Source: Phycisphaerae bacterium (GTDB lineage Bacteria > Planctomycetota > Phycisphaerae > JAJVII01). From it: 64,000 nucleotides of DNA. Both the position numbers and the translations under genes were made by a program. A model generated the notes under the pieces. That model saw only the letters and a list, made by a program, of their open reading frames with translations, did no database searches and was not told where the DNA came from. The stretch spans positions 39,819-103,818 of the forward strand of contig JAJVII010000051.1 in assembly GCA_022072085.1 (NCBI GenBank). Reading direction: 5' to 3'. Of this stretch, positions 39,354 to 48,957 are shown piece after piece (positions within the stretch are counted from its first letter, which is position 1; each line of letters starts with the position of its first letter).

Positions 39354-41963
39354 ATGTCCGGACGCAAGCTGATGTTCATCGCCCTGTTCCTGGCCCTGGC
39401 TGCCCCGGCGATGGCCGCCGACCTGGCGACGCTCGACGTGCCGCTGACGCTCCAGGACGTAGCCGGCGTGGAGCGCACGGCTGAGCCCTGCTCCACCGGC
39501 GTGCCGATGCCCTACGGCCTGCTGCACAACGCCGAAGTCGCCAAGCTGGCGGTCTTCGCGCCCGACGGCAAGGCTGTTCCCGTGCAGTTTAAGGTGCTGG
39601 AGAACTGGCGCGAGTTCGGCCAGGACGCCACCTGCGTGAAGTGGCTGGAGGTCACCTTCCTGGCCGACGTGCCAGCCGGCAAGTCGGCGACCTATCACCT
39701 GAAGGTCGGCGACAATCCCGCCCCGGCCACGCCGGCCAGGCCGGCCGAGAGGCTTTCGCCCTTCACGCTCCGGTTCACCGATCCGGACGGCAAAGTCTCG
39801 ACCGATGCCGACGTGAAAGACGTGCAGCGCGAGGTCGTCGAGACCGGTCCGGTCCGGGCAGTCGTGAAATTCGAGTCGCCCGGTTCTCGCGACCCGTTTG
39901 GCTTCATCGCCTGCGTGACGACCTACGCCGGCAGCCCGCGAACGGACCTGAGCGTGGTGCTGAAGAACAGCCCGCGGGCATCGCAAGGCCCGCTCTACTT
40001 CAAGGACTTCGCGGTGGCGGTCAAAGCGTCGGGCTCGCCGTTCCTGCTCGGCGGGGCGCCAGGTCAGACCGTCACCACCGACAAGCCGGCCTATCTCTAC
40101 CAGGCCTCCGACGGCACCAAGGGCTGGGACGCCTACGGCGGCGACTGGCGCGACGAGATCGTCCTGGACTGGGGCAAGAAGTTCCGCGAAAGCGGCAAGC
40201 CCGACTTCAAGGGCTACCGCGTCATGGAAGGCGACAAGCAACTGGCTGAGGGCGACGCGGCCCTGGGCTGGGCGGCATCCGAGAGCAAGGACGGCGGCCA
40301 GGTTCTGGCGACGCGCTGGTTCTACCAGAACTACCCGTCGGCCGTCGAGGTTGGCAACGGCCAGCTCGTCGCGCACCTCTGGCCGAAGCAGATGCAGGCC
40401 TACGGCGGGCTGCACTGGCTGGACGACATGCAGCGCAAGCGCTATGACGTGACCTTGCAGACCCTCGGCCATACGATGGACGCCGCCGATGGCGACGCGA
40501 TCGCGATGGCCTTCGATCGGCCCCTGGTCGCCCACTGCGGCTATGAGTGGTACGAGACCGCCGGCCTGCTCGGCAGCGCCAGGGGCCAGAAGCCGGCCGA
40601 CGCCAAGGCCCTGGCCGTCGGCGAGTTCCCGCGCTCCTTCACGCCTGGCATCGGCTGGGTCACCTTCGGCGCCGACACCTCCGACCGCATCAAGCGGCGC
40701 TACCACAACGGCAGCATGAGCCGGTTCATCGCGACGGCCAACCCCTGGGACGCCTACGCCCTGATGGCCTCGATGGACCACGCCTGCGGCATGAACTGCA
40801 TGAGCGTGGACGACTACCAGTATCCGCGCGACGCCGGGATGCTCAACTACGGCCAATACTGCAGCCCGCTCCGCCCCACCGGCAAGTACCTCCCCGGCAC
40901 CGCCCACCACGGTTACATGCCCTGGAACGTCGCCCACCTCATCCCGACCGAGGTCTTCCACGGCTGGCGGCTGTTCGGCGACCCGCTGGCTGGTCGCATG
41001 GTGAACGAGCTGGCTGTGTTCCTGGAAGGCTACGTCGACTGGCGCGAGAAGCGCCCGGGCCAATTGGTCGCCGGCACGCGGGCCGACGGTCATCCGCTCT
41101 ACTACCTGACCGAGTGCTACCGCGTGCTCGGACAGGACGTGCAGATGGACTGCCTGCGGCGGATGGCCGAGGTGAGCTGGAAGCAGGTCAACAAGGACCG
41201 CGGCAACTACGGCGTGATGGGAAGCTGGGAGGGTGGCAACGACCGCTGCGAGAAGCCCTTCATGATGTGCCAGGTCCTCGACGGCCTGGAGAGCTACTGG
41301 CGGCTGACCCACGACGAGCGGACCGCGGACCAGTGCGTCGGCATGATCGACTTCATCGTCAGCGAATCGTCGATGGGCCAGTGGGGCTTCACGTACGTGG
41401 TCAAGCTCGACCCCGGCGCCCAGGCGGGCTACCTGGCCTCCAGCCTGGCGGCCGCGGAGAAGGACGGCAAGCATGTCAGCTACGCCCACTTGGCCCGGAC
41501 GATCGCCTTCGCCTACTACTACACCGGCGACCGGAAGTTCCGCGACGCCATCGACTGCCTGAACGTCAAGGCCTACCCCTACCAGTCCGGCGCCTACACC
41601 AACTTCTACCCCGAGCGCGAGGACCAGACCCCGCCCGCAGCCGTCGCCGACCTCAAGGCCGAGGCCCTGGGCGGCGGCAAGGTTAAGCTGACCTGGACCA
41701 CGCCGCCCGACACCGCGCGGCTCCAAGTGAAGTTCACCGCCCAGTCGATGGTCGAACGCTGCACCCCCGAGCAGTACGCCACGAACGACAACTGGTGGGC
41801 GGCGACCCACGTGCCCAACGAGCCGTCGGCCGAGGGCGGCAAGGCCCAGTCGATGGTCGTCGAAGGCGTCGAGGCCGGGGCGAAGGTCTTCGCGATCCGC
41901 AGCTTCGACGCCGCGGGCAACCGCAGCCCGATCGGCAACCAGGTCCAGATCGACGTGAAATGA
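39354..41963 (+). CDS. YetA/PcRGLX-like secreted protein (exo-rhamnogalacturonan lyase-related)
   Basis: Exported 869-residue protein with a signal peptide (about 1-22, ending AMA). The N-terminal region (about 25-130; VPMPYGLLHNAEVAKLAVFA, DVPAGKSATYHLKVG) resembles the RIFT-barrel domain of the PcRGLX/YetA family, whose fungal member is an exo-rhamnogalacturonan lyase of PL26. A catalytic-like alpha-barrel follows (about 300-740) with HGYMPWNVAHLIP, YYLTECYRVLGQD and GSWEGGNDRCEKPFMM. A fibronectin-type-III-like domain closes the protein (about 760-869). CAGGAGA lies six bases before the ATG. Spacing of 25 bases from the lyase gene before and 19 to the gene after suggests one transcript. 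Confidence 0.72.
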   Translation: MSGRKLMFIALFLALAAPAMAADLATLDVPLTLQDVAGVERTAEPCSTGVPMPYGLLHNAEVAKLAVFAPDGKAVPVQFKVLENWREFGQDATCVKWLEVTFLADVPAGKSATYHLKVGDNPAPATPARPAERLSPFTLRFTDPDGKVSTDADVKDVQREVVETGPVRAVVKFESPGSRDPFGFIACVTTYAGSPRTDLSVVLKNSPRASQGPLYFKDFAVAVKASGSPFLLGGAPGQTVTTDKPAYLYQASDGTKGWDAYGGDWRDEIVLDWGKKFRESGKPDFKGYRVMEGDKQLAEGDAALGWAASESKDGGQVLATRWFYQNYPSAVEVGNGQLVAHLWPKQMQAYGGLHWLDDMQRKRYDVTLQTLGHTMDAADGDAIAMAFDRPLVAHCGYEWYETAGLLGSARGQKPADAKALAVGEFPRSFTPGIGWVTFGADTSDRIKRRYHNGSMSRFIATANPWDAYALMASMDHACGMNCMSVDDYQYPRDAGMLNYGQYCSPLRPTGKYLPGTAHHGYMPWNVAHLIPTEVFHGWRLFGDPLAGRMVNELAVFLEGYVDWREKRPGQLVAGTRADGHPLYYLTECYRVLGQDVQMDCLRRMAEVSWKQVNKDRGNYGVMGSWEGGNDRCEKPFMMCQVLDGLESYWRLTHDERTADQCVGMIDFIVSESSMGQWGFTYVVKLDPGAQAGYLASSLAAAEKDGKHVSYAHLARTIAFAYYYTGDRKFRDAIDCLNVKAYPYQSGAYTNFYPEREDQTPPAAVADLKAEALGGGKVKLTWTTPPDTARLQVKFTAQSMVERCTPEQYATNDNWWAATHVPNEPSAEGGKAQSMVVEGVEAGAKVFAIRSFDAAGNRSPIGNQVQIDVK

Positions 41964-41982
41964 CCCACCGGAAGGAGAAGGC

Positions 41983-44583
41983 ATGAAGGGCGTCGTTATC
42001 CGTTTCGCATTGTCGGCTGTTGCGGTCCTGGCGATCGCTCTGCCGGGATCGGCTGCGGAGGTCGCCTTTACGCAGGCGCCGTCGGCTGCCCGCGAGGGCG
42101 CGGCGGTGAAGATCGCTTTCGCCGTCTCGGCGCCGACGGACGTTGAGGTGGCGATCCCCGACGCCGGCGGCCGAATCGTCCGCCACCTGGCGGCCGGGCG
42201 GCTCGGCGACGCCCCGCCCCCGCCGCTGGCCAAGGGGCTCGCCCAGTCGCTGACCTGGGACGGCAACGACGACGCGGGCAAGCCGGCGGCCGGCGGGCCC
42301 TTCCGGGCGAACGTCGCGCTGGGCCTGTCAGCGGCGTTCGACCGGATCATCGGCTGGTCGGGCCAGCACATCGACGCCCCGCGCGGCATGACCGTCGCCG
42401 CCGACGGCACGCTCTACCTTGTCCACGGCGAGCGGCTCAGCGCCCACCGGCGGACGACCCTCATTGCCGCCTACGATCGCGACGGCCGATATCTCCGCGA
42501 GGTCTTCCCCGGGCGCGGCGACCTGCCGGCTGACAAGCGGACCGGCTGGCCCTGGATTTCTCCCGATGACGGCGATGCCGTTCCGCTGATTCACCATGTG
42601 CTGACCCGCTGCGTCTATCCCGGGGCGGCCTTCGGCGACACCGGCGACGGCGGACCGGCCGTCACCGCCGACGGCAAACTCGTCATGCTCACCTGCGGCT
42701 ACCGTCAGCCCGGCGGGACGATCAAGAACCCCGACACGCGGGGCGGGCGGCGGTTGCTGATTCTCAACGTCGACGGGACCGTGCCGGCAAACTTCCTCGG
42801 GCCCCTCGTTGCCGACGAGAACACCGGTGGCCGAACGTCGGTCGCCTGCTCGCCGGACGGCAAGTTCGCTTACGTCACCGGCCTGGGCTCCGGCGGCAAG
42901 GCGGCCGCGATCCACCACGTCATCTACCGCGCCGCCCTGGACGGCAGCGCCCCCAAAGCCGAGGTCTTCATCGGCAAACTGCATGAAGCCGGCGGCGGCA
43001 AGGACCGGCTCAGCGACCCGCGCGGCGTCGCCGTCGACGGGCAAGGCAACCTCTACGTCGCCGATTTCGGCAACAACCGGATCGCCGCCTTTTCGGCCGC
43101 CGGCCTGTTCGTCGGCGAAGCTCCGCTCGCCGGCGCCGCCGACGTGCAGGTCAGCCGGCGCACCGCGGCGATTTACGCCCTGGCCGGTGACAGGATCGTC
43201 AAGTTTGCCTCCATCAAGGACCCCGCGCCCCAAGCCGAGTGCCCCATGCCAACGGTCCCTGGCGGCACGGCCAACAAGACGGCCTGGTGCTGGGCCCTGG
43301 ACGACTCCGGCGAGAAGCCCGCGCTCTGGCTGTCGGCTACCTGGTGGGTCAAGTACACGCTGCTGAAGGTCGAGGACCGCGGCCAGAGCTTCGCCCCGCT
43401 GGGCGACCCGATCGGCGCCCGCGAGCCGAAGGACCAGCCCGGCCTGCCGTTTGTGATGAACCTCGCGGTCGTCGGCGACAGGCTGATCACCCGCACGCCG
43501 GCCGGGCCGCTGGGCAACACCACCTCGATGACCTACGACGCCCGGACCGGCCGCTACACCGGCGAGTTCGTCCCCACGGACGGCAGCGGGGCCAAGGAGA
43601 AGCGCGACGCGGTCTACTTCTGCGGCGGCGAAGTCACCGGCGGGCGCGACGGGCTGGTCTACAGCCGCACCGGCGGGTTCATGTGGCCGGAGAAGGGCTC
43701 AGCCAATGCCGGCTCGATCCGCCGCTGGGACCTTACCGGCAAGGCCGTGCCGTTCCCCGCCCTGGGCAAGCACTTCATTCACGAGTTCTACTGCGGCTAC
43801 GAGTGGCCCTACGGGATGTACGTCACCGCCGGCGGGACGATCTACATGGCCGGCTTCCCCGGCTATCGCGGCCGCGACCAGCAGGAGAAGGGCCTGCACC
43901 TCTACGTCATCTCGCCCGAGGGCAAGCTGGCCAACGACCGCCTGGTCTTCGTCGCCGGCGCGACGGCCGGAGGCGTCGCCGTTGCTCCCGACGGCAGCAT
44001 CTACATGGGCCTTCAGATCTGGCCCAAGGACCACCGCACGCCGCCGCAATTCGACGGCAAGCTGCCCGCCCCGACGCCCCACGGCCATCCGCAGCGCGAC
44101 TACAACCAGCACGGCATGCTGGTCAAGTTCGGCCCGGGCGGCGGGCGCGTCGTGCCCGACCCGGCCGGCGCGTGGATGGGCCACGCCGGCGGCTACGCCA
44201 AGGTCGGCGCCAACAGCGAGCCGGTCGCCCTGCGCCTCGAAGGCGTGCAGTGGACCCGCCGACTCGGCCTGGTCGCAATCGACGACAGCGCCGAGGCCGG
44301 CTGCGGCTGCGAGAGCACGCGATTCGACGTGGACGGATTCGGCCGTGTGTTCATGCCCGATCTGTTCCGCTTCCGCATCGAGGTCCTCGACGCCGCCGGC
44401 AACGAGGTGACTCGCTTCGGACATTACGGCAACATGGACCAGCGCGGGCCGGAGATCGCCTTCGGTTGGCCTCTGGGCGCAGTGGTTGCCCACGACCGCG
44501 TTTACGTTGTGGACCTGAACAACCGGCGGATCGTCGTCGCCCGCCTGACCCACGCCGCCCAGGCCGCGTGCGATCTGCCCTGA
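41983..44583 (+). CDS. Large secreted NHL-type beta-propeller protein
   Basis: The 866-residue protein has a signal peptide (about 1-24), an FlgD-like Ig region (about 30-100; VEVAIPDAGGRIVRHL, LTWDGNDDAGK) and then NHL/six-bladed-propeller repeats through to the end: APRGMTVAADGTLYLVHG, DPRGVAVDGQGNLYVADFGNNRI, GGVAVAPDGSIYMG, and FDVDGFGRVFMPD. The repeats bind ligands or partner proteins. No heme (CxxCH) motif is present, and no catalytic residues are obvious. Proteins of this architecture often accompany planctomycete polysaccharide loci. AAGGAG precedes the ATG. It probably belongs to the same operon as the lyase and YetA-like genes. Confidence 0.75.
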   Translation: MKGVVIRFALSAVAVLAIALPGSAAEVAFTQAPSAAREGAAVKIAFAVSAPTDVEVAIPDAGGRIVRHLAAGRLGDAPPPPLAKGLAQSLTWDGNDDAGKPAAGGPFRANVALGLSAAFDRIIGWSGQHIDAPRGMTVAADGTLYLVHGERLSAHRRTTLIAAYDRDGRYLREVFPGRGDLPADKRTGWPWISPDDGDAVPLIHHVLTRCVYPGAAFGDTGDGGPAVTADGKLVMLTCGYRQPGGTIKNPDTRGGRRLLILNVDGTVPANFLGPLVADENTGGRTSVACSPDGKFAYVTGLGSGGKAAAIHHVIYRAALDGSAPKAEVFIGKLHEAGGGKDRLSDPRGVAVDGQGNLYVADFGNNRIAAFSAAGLFVGEAPLAGAADVQVSRRTAAIYALAGDRIVKFASIKDPAPQAECPMPTVPGGTANKTAWCWALDDSGEKPALWLSATWWVKYTLLKVEDRGQSFAPLGDPIGAREPKDQPGLPFVMNLAVVGDRLITRTPAGPLGNTTSMTYDARTGRYTGEFVPTDGSGAKEKRDAVYFCGGEVTGGRDGLVYSRTGGFMWPEKGSANAGSIRRWDLTGKAVPFPALGKHFIHEFYCGYEWPYGMYVTAGGTIYMAGFPGYRGRDQQEKGLHLYVISPEGKLANDRLVFVAGATAGGVAVAPDGSIYMGLQIWPKDHRTPPQFDGKLPAPTPHGHPQRDYNQHGMLVKFGPGGGRVVPDPAGAWMGHAGGYAKVGANSEPVALRLEGVQWTRRLGLVAIDDSAEAGCGCESTRFDVDGFGRVFMPDLFRFRIEVLDAAGNEVTRFGHYGNMDQRGPEIAFGWPLGAVVAHDRVYVVDLNNRRIVVARLTHAAQAACDLP

Positions 44584-44615
44584 CCGCCCGCCCGGGCGAT
44601 GAACGAGGAGAGGCC

Positions 44616-45818
44616 ATGAAACTGACGCTGCTGATCTCCGCGCTGCTGCTCGCCTCGGCCGTCGCCCGAGCGGCTGAGCCCGCCAAGGCCGGGCTGGGCC
44701 TGGACCCGGCCAAGGAGAAGCAACTGGCCGACTCAGCCCAGGCGGCGCTCAAGAGCCTGGACGCCGACGGGCCCAAGTGCGACTACGCCGCGCTGGCCGA
44801 GTCGATCGCCGCCGCCCGCAAGACGGCCAACGAGTTGGTCGGCCAGGCCGACAAGAAGGACCCCGCCCCCGTCGACACGCCCGACCTGCCGGCCAAGTCC
44901 CCCGTGGTCGTGCCGGAATCAGCGACCGAGGCCAAAGTGCTGGCCGCCTGGAAGGAGCAGCTCGTCCTGCGCGTCCGCTCGGTCTACGAGGTGCTCGCGG
45001 ACCCCGGCAGCGACAAGACGCCGCTGTGGAGCGAAGCCGTCGGCGTGCCCTGGTATCAGCAGAAGGACCTCACCCGCCGGGCCGCCCCCGTCGCCGACGC
45101 CCTCCGCGAGGCCCAGGTCTTCGCGACGCTGCTGGCCCGGCCGGCCGACGTCGTCCGCGTCGAGCCCGGCAAGGTGCTGTTCAGCGACGACCTCAAGCAC
45201 GGGACCGACCGCTGGCTGCTCTACGGGCCGGCCGACACGACCGCCACCGACCAGGGCCTGCGACGTAAGAACCGCCGCGTCCGCGCCGGCGACTCGGTGA
45301 TGTGGACGAAGGAGACCTTCGGCGGCAACTTCGTCTACGAGCTGACCTTCATCCCCAACAACGGCGGCAAGACGCCCGGCGTGCTGTTTCCGATCTGCGG
45401 CCGGCCGGTCAAGCCCGACACTGACCTGTCGATCTCGGTCGGCGAGACGATGGACACCTACAACCTGGGCGTCTACGCCTATCACTTTTCGATCCATCGC
45501 GGCGACACGAACATCTGCAACGGCCGCAAGGTCGGCACCGGCCTGCACCTGATCGGCAGCCGCACGCCGGACCCGGCAGCCGAAGCCGGCAAGCCCTATC
45601 GCGTCACGATCGGCAAATGGGGCAACGTCGTCTACTGCCTGGTGGACGGCAAGCTCCAGCACAGCTACTACGACGCGGGCACGTTCGGCCCGCCGCTGGA
45701 GAGCGGCGCCGTGGGCGTCCGCCACTGGGGCGGCGCCGACGGGACTTATCGCGACGTGACCGTCCGCCGCCTGGAGCAGGCCCTCCCGACGACCCAGCCG
45801 GCCGACGGGAAAGAGTAA
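44616..45818 (+). CDS. Secreted YesU/DUF1961-like protein
   Basis: Of 400 residues, the first 19 form a signal peptide. An Ala/Lys-rich helical region (about 25-170) precedes a C-terminal beta-sandwich (about 180-390). The latter contains ELTFIPNNGGKTPGVLF, YNLGVYAYHFSIHRGDTN, GLHLIGS, PYRVTIGKWGNVVYCLVDGK, and SGAVGVRHWGGADGTYRD. The HFSIHRG...N...GLHL segment is close to the core of DUF1961, typified by YesU of the B. subtilis rhamnogalacturonan cluster. The fold is laminin-G-like and may bind or cleave sugar. The C-terminal tail carries a TTQP motif at 392-395. A longer frame upstream is antisense-like shadow of the propeller gene; the signal peptide sets the start. Confidence 0.72.
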   Translation: MKLTLLISALLLASAVARAAEPAKAGLGLDPAKEKQLADSAQAALKSLDADGPKCDYAALAESIAAARKTANELVGQADKKDPAPVDTPDLPAKSPVVVPESATEAKVLAAWKEQLVLRVRSVYEVLADPGSDKTPLWSEAVGVPWYQQKDLTRRAAPVADALREAQVFATLLARPADVVRVEPGKVLFSDDLKHGTDRWLLYGPADTTATDQGLRRKNRRVRAGDSVMWTKETFGGNFVYELTFIPNNGGKTPGVLFPICGRPVKPDTDLSISVGETMDTYNLGVYAYHFSIHRGDTNICNGRKVGTGLHLIGSRTPDPAAEAGKPYRVTIGKWGNVVYCLVDGKLQHSYYDAGTFGPPLESGAVGVRHWGGADGTYRDVTVRRLEQALPTTQPADGKE

Positions 45819-45865
45819 CTGGGCGTGGCCCTTTCCGAATGTAGTGCAATCGCCCCGGTTGCCCG

Positions 45866-45910
45866 CTCGGGCCGAGGGCCCGAGAGGAGGTCGGCTGCTT
45901 GGCAGCCGAC
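45866..45910. repeat. Two adjacent perfect hairpins
   Basis: CTCGGGCC-GAG-GGCCCGAG (45866-45884) and GTCGGCTGC-TTG-GCAGCCGAC (45890-45910) form 8- and 9-base stems in the 265-base gap between the YesU-like and GH42-like genes. No T tract follows. The second resembles a dispersed palindromic repeat. CGCGTAACC occurs twice shortly after. Confidence 0.6.
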
Positions 45911-46083
45911 GCGTAACCGTGGGTGGTTGTGGCCGCGAAGAGGCGGCAGTTTCTCAACCGCGTAACCTTCCCCTTTTCCCGCCCCGCTTGCGGGATTACA
46001 GTTGCGGGGTCCGGCTTCACGTCAACGTCCTGAGGTCCGCCGGCCGGCCGACGGTCGGCCCGGCCCCTGCTATCGGAGGCCCC

Positions 46084-48561
46084 ATGGAACCGGCTGATCG
46101 CGAAGACTACTACGTCCTGATGTGGAACTTCCTCGAGCCGATGTTCACCGGCGGGGCGGAGCGGGCCGACCTGGCCATCCGCCGATTCCGCGAGATCGGC
46201 TGCAACGGGGCGACCTTCATCGCCAGCTACGTCGACCACCCCGGCTATCACGAGACCTACCGCCGCATGGGGCTGGGCCCGCTGGAGCACCAGTTGCCCC
46301 CGGCCACCGACTACCGCTACCGCCAGAACGATCTGCCCTTCTACGTGATGAACCTCTGCCCGGCCATCTACATGAAGTGGGAGAAGGGCAAGCCCATCTT
46401 CCGCGCCCAGTACGACGCCTTCGACCGCGACGGCGACCGCCGCGTCTTCGTCCGCACCCCCTGCATCAACAACCCCGAGGTTCGGGCGGCCGCGATGGAA
46501 CGCATCGACGCGGTCGTCGCCGGCCTGGCCCCCGTGCGCGACCTGGCGCTGCTCTACGACTGGCGCGACGAGTCGAGCGTCACGGCGTTCATCCTGGCGG
46601 CCGACACCTGCTTCTGCGACCACTGCCTGGCGCGGATGCGCCGGTGGCTGGCCGACCGCTACGGCTCGCTGGAGGAGCTCAACGCCCAGTGGGGCACGGG
46701 CTTCGCCGCGTGGGACGCCGTCGAGCCGATGACCACCATGGAGGCCCTGCGCCGCCGGGCGGGGGCGACGACCGGCCGCGAGCTGAACTTCTCCGCGTGG
46801 GCCGACCACCGCGACTTCATGAACCACACCTTCACGACCTTCCTGCGCGAATTGAAGGCGCGGATCGTGGCCGCGGGCGATCCGGCCGCCCTCTCGGGCG
46901 CGACCGGGACGCAGTGCCCGTCGGTCTTCGGCGGCTACGACTTCTCGCTGCTGGCGCCGATCGGCGACTGGGCGGAGGCCTACGACTTCGGCCAATCGGT
47001 CGACCTGTTCCGCTCGTTCAAGAGCCGCCGCGACTTCCGCATGGTCAAGACCGACTTCTGCAAAGCCGACCCCCGGCAGGTCGAGGCGATGCTCTGGACC
47101 TATGTCTTCCAGGGCGGCGGGTACTCCGGCACGATCATCTGGGAAAGCAACATGATGCTCGATGTCAACTCGCCCGCGCTGGAGCCGACCGTTCACGGCC
47201 GCGGGCGGGCGCCGGTCTACACGGGCCTGCGCAGCGGCCTGCCGCGGCTGCTCCAGCTCTGCGACGAGGTCGACTCGCCGGTTGCTCTGCACTACTCGCA
47301 CGCCAGCGTCAACGCCGACTTCGTCACCGCCTGCCCGCCGCGGTCGCGGTCGGTCGGGGCGTACGAGCCCGAGCGATACCCCGGCTTCCGGTGCCGGGCG
47401 GCGTGGTGGAAGATGCTCGAAGACCGCGGCCTGCGGCCGGTCTTCGTCTCGTCGCAGCAGATCGAGGCCGGGGCGCTCATCGAACGGGGCCTTCGGCTGC
47501 TGGTGCTGCCGCGGTCGATCGCCGTCAGCGACGCCGAGGCGGCCGAGATCGCGCGGTTCGTCGAGGCCGGCGGCATCGTCGTCGCCGACAGCTTCGCCGG
47601 TCGGATGGACGCCCGCTGCCGCGAGCGCGAGGTCGGGGCGCTGGATGCGCTGTTCGGCGTGCGGCGGAAGGACGGCGACGGCTACCACCACACGGCCCAG
47701 CGTGCGTCGCTGGGCTGGGACGCCGTGGCCGGCCCGCCGCCGCGCTGGGGCAAGGGGGAGCACCGGGCGGAATGCTCGCTGATCGAGGAGGCGATCGAGC
47801 CGACGGGCGAGTCCGTCGTGATGGGCTGCGCGGAGTACAGTGACACGCCGCTGGGTTTCCGCGCCGGCCGGGGCAGGGGGGAGGCGATCCTGTTCAACGC
47901 GGCGCCGCTGGAATACCTGGCTGCCCGGCGCGGGCCCGGCGGGGGCGAGAACTTCCACGGCTTCTTCGGCCACGCGTTCGAGTGGGCCGGCCTGACGCCG
48001 CTGGCTGAGGTGCTGGACGCGCGGACGGGCCAGCGACTGGCGGGCTGGCGGGTCTGGGCGTTCACGCGCGACGCGGCCCGCTACTTCGCGATCGCGCCGG
48101 ACCTGGCGATCTCGCAGGACGTGCTGGGGGCGCTGACGGCCGACGTGGCTGACGCGCCCGCGGGTCGGGCGGTCCGCGTGCGGCTGTCGGCGTCAGGGCA
48201 TCTCTACGAGGCCCGGACCGGGCGATACTTCGGCCTGGGCGCGGAGTTGGAAGAGAAGCTGGACGCGACAGCCGCCCGTGTCTATGCCGTGCTGCCCTAT
48301 CGCGTCGAGGCGATGAAGTTGGGCAGCCGCGACGGCGCGGTCGAGGCCGAGCTGCGGACGACTTCGCCGGCCGGCCTGCACGTGTTACGCTTCGATGTCT
48401 ACGACGCCGCGGGCAGCCGCCTGTTCGACGCCGGGGCCAACGTGGACGCCCCGGGTGGACGGGCGACGTGGCGGCCTCGCCGGGCGCTGCCGGCTGGCGG
48501 ATCCGTCGTGTGCCGCGACGTGGCGACTGGCGTCTCGGCGCGGATGACGGTCACGGAGTGA
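46084..48561 (+). CDS. GH42-like beta-galactosidase family protein
   Basis: Glycoside hydrolase of clan A type. The 825-residue protein has a TIM barrel (about 1-390) with the cysteine- and tryptophan-rich GH42 block FCDHCLARMRRWLADRYGSL and LNAQWGTGFAAWD. The likely acid/base Glu is in YDWRDESSV, and a candidate nucleophile Glu is in GTIIWESNMM. A trimerisation/GATase-like domain follows (about 395-640; LLVLPRSIAVSDAEAAEI, FVEAGGIVVADSF), then a beta domain. There is no signal peptide, so it should act on oligosaccharides inside the cell. GGAGG precedes the ATG at 46084. B. subtilis YesZ, a GH42 of the rhamnogalacturonan cluster, is a functional comparison, not a proven orthologue. Confidence 0.75.
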   Translation: MEPADREDYYVLMWNFLEPMFTGGAERADLAIRRFREIGCNGATFIASYVDHPGYHETYRRMGLGPLEHQLPPATDYRYRQNDLPFYVMNLCPAIYMKWEKGKPIFRAQYDAFDRDGDRRVFVRTPCINNPEVRAAAMERIDAVVAGLAPVRDLALLYDWRDESSVTAFILAADTCFCDHCLARMRRWLADRYGSLEELNAQWGTGFAAWDAVEPMTTMEALRRRAGATTGRELNFSAWADHRDFMNHTFTTFLRELKARIVAAGDPAALSGATGTQCPSVFGGYDFSLLAPIGDWAEAYDFGQSVDLFRSFKSRRDFRMVKTDFCKADPRQVEAMLWTYVFQGGGYSGTIIWESNMMLDVNSPALEPTVHGRGRAPVYTGLRSGLPRLLQLCDEVDSPVALHYSHASVNADFVTACPPRSRSVGAYEPERYPGFRCRAAWWKMLEDRGLRPVFVSSQQIEAGALIERGLRLLVLPRSIAVSDAEAAEIARFVEAGGIVVADSFAGRMDARCREREVGALDALFGVRRKDGDGYHHTAQRASLGWDAVAGPPPRWGKGEHRAECSLIEEAIEPTGESVVMGCAEYSDTPLGFRAGRGRGEAILFNAAPLEYLAARRGPGGGENFHGFFGHAFEWAGLTPLAEVLDARTGQRLAGWRVWAFTRDAARYFAIAPDLAISQDVLGALTADVADAPAGRAVRVRLSASGHLYEARTGRYFGLGAELEEKLDATAARVYAVLPYRVEAMKLGSRDGAVEAELRTTSPAGLHVLRFDVYDAAGSRLFDAGANVDAPGGRATWRPRRALPAGGSVVCRDVATGVSARMTVTE

Positions 48562-48564
48562 CGC

Positions 48565-48951
48565 ATGAAGATCGAGCATGCCGCCTGGCAGGTGGCCGAC
48601 CCGGCCGCCGTCGCAGACTGGTACGTCGCCCACCTGGGCATGACGGTCGTGCGGACCTTCGGGCCGCCGGGCAACGCCCGGTTCCTGGCCGACGCGACGG
48701 GCAGGACGCTGCTGGAAATCTACCACAACCCGTCGGCCCCGCTGATGGACTATGCCGCGACCAACCCGCTGGTGCTGCACCTGGCGTTCGCGGTTGAAGC
48801 TGTCGAGGCCGAGCGGGACCGGCTGGTGGCAGCCGGGGCGACGGTCGTGGACGCGCTGACCGTGACGTCGGCCGGCGACCGGATGGCGATGCTTCGCGAC
48901 CCGTGGGGCTTCGCGATCCAGTTGCTGCGGCGCAAAGCGGCATTGCCGTAG
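48565..48951 (+). CDS. VOC-superfamily (glyoxalase-like) protein
   Basis: The 128-residue protein has the two beta-alpha-beta-beta-beta modules of the vicinal-oxygen-chelate fold. Metal-ligand positions are occupied by His4 or His5 (KIEHAAW), Glu in LLEIYHNP and His in LVLHLAF; the fourth, usually Glu near the C-terminus, is Gln here (WGFAIQLLRR), so metal binding may be weakened. Members include glyoxalase I, dioxygenases and epimerases; which one is unknown. It starts three bases after the GH42-like stop codon, so translation is coupled, and its own stop overlaps the ribosome site of the next gene. A role in the same sugar pathway is inferred. Confidence 0.82.
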   Translation: MKIEHAAWQVADPAAVADWYVAHLGMTVVRTFGPPGNARFLADATGRTLLEIYHNPSAPLMDYAATNPLVLHLAFAVEAVEAERDRLVAAGATVVDALTVTSAGDRMAMLRDPWGFAIQLLRRKAALP

Positions 48952-48957
48952 GAGCCA

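Noticed and set aside
41983..44583. Cytochrome c-type heme binding in the propeller protein (CGCE segment)
   Set aside because: There is no CxxCH motif anywhere in the protein.
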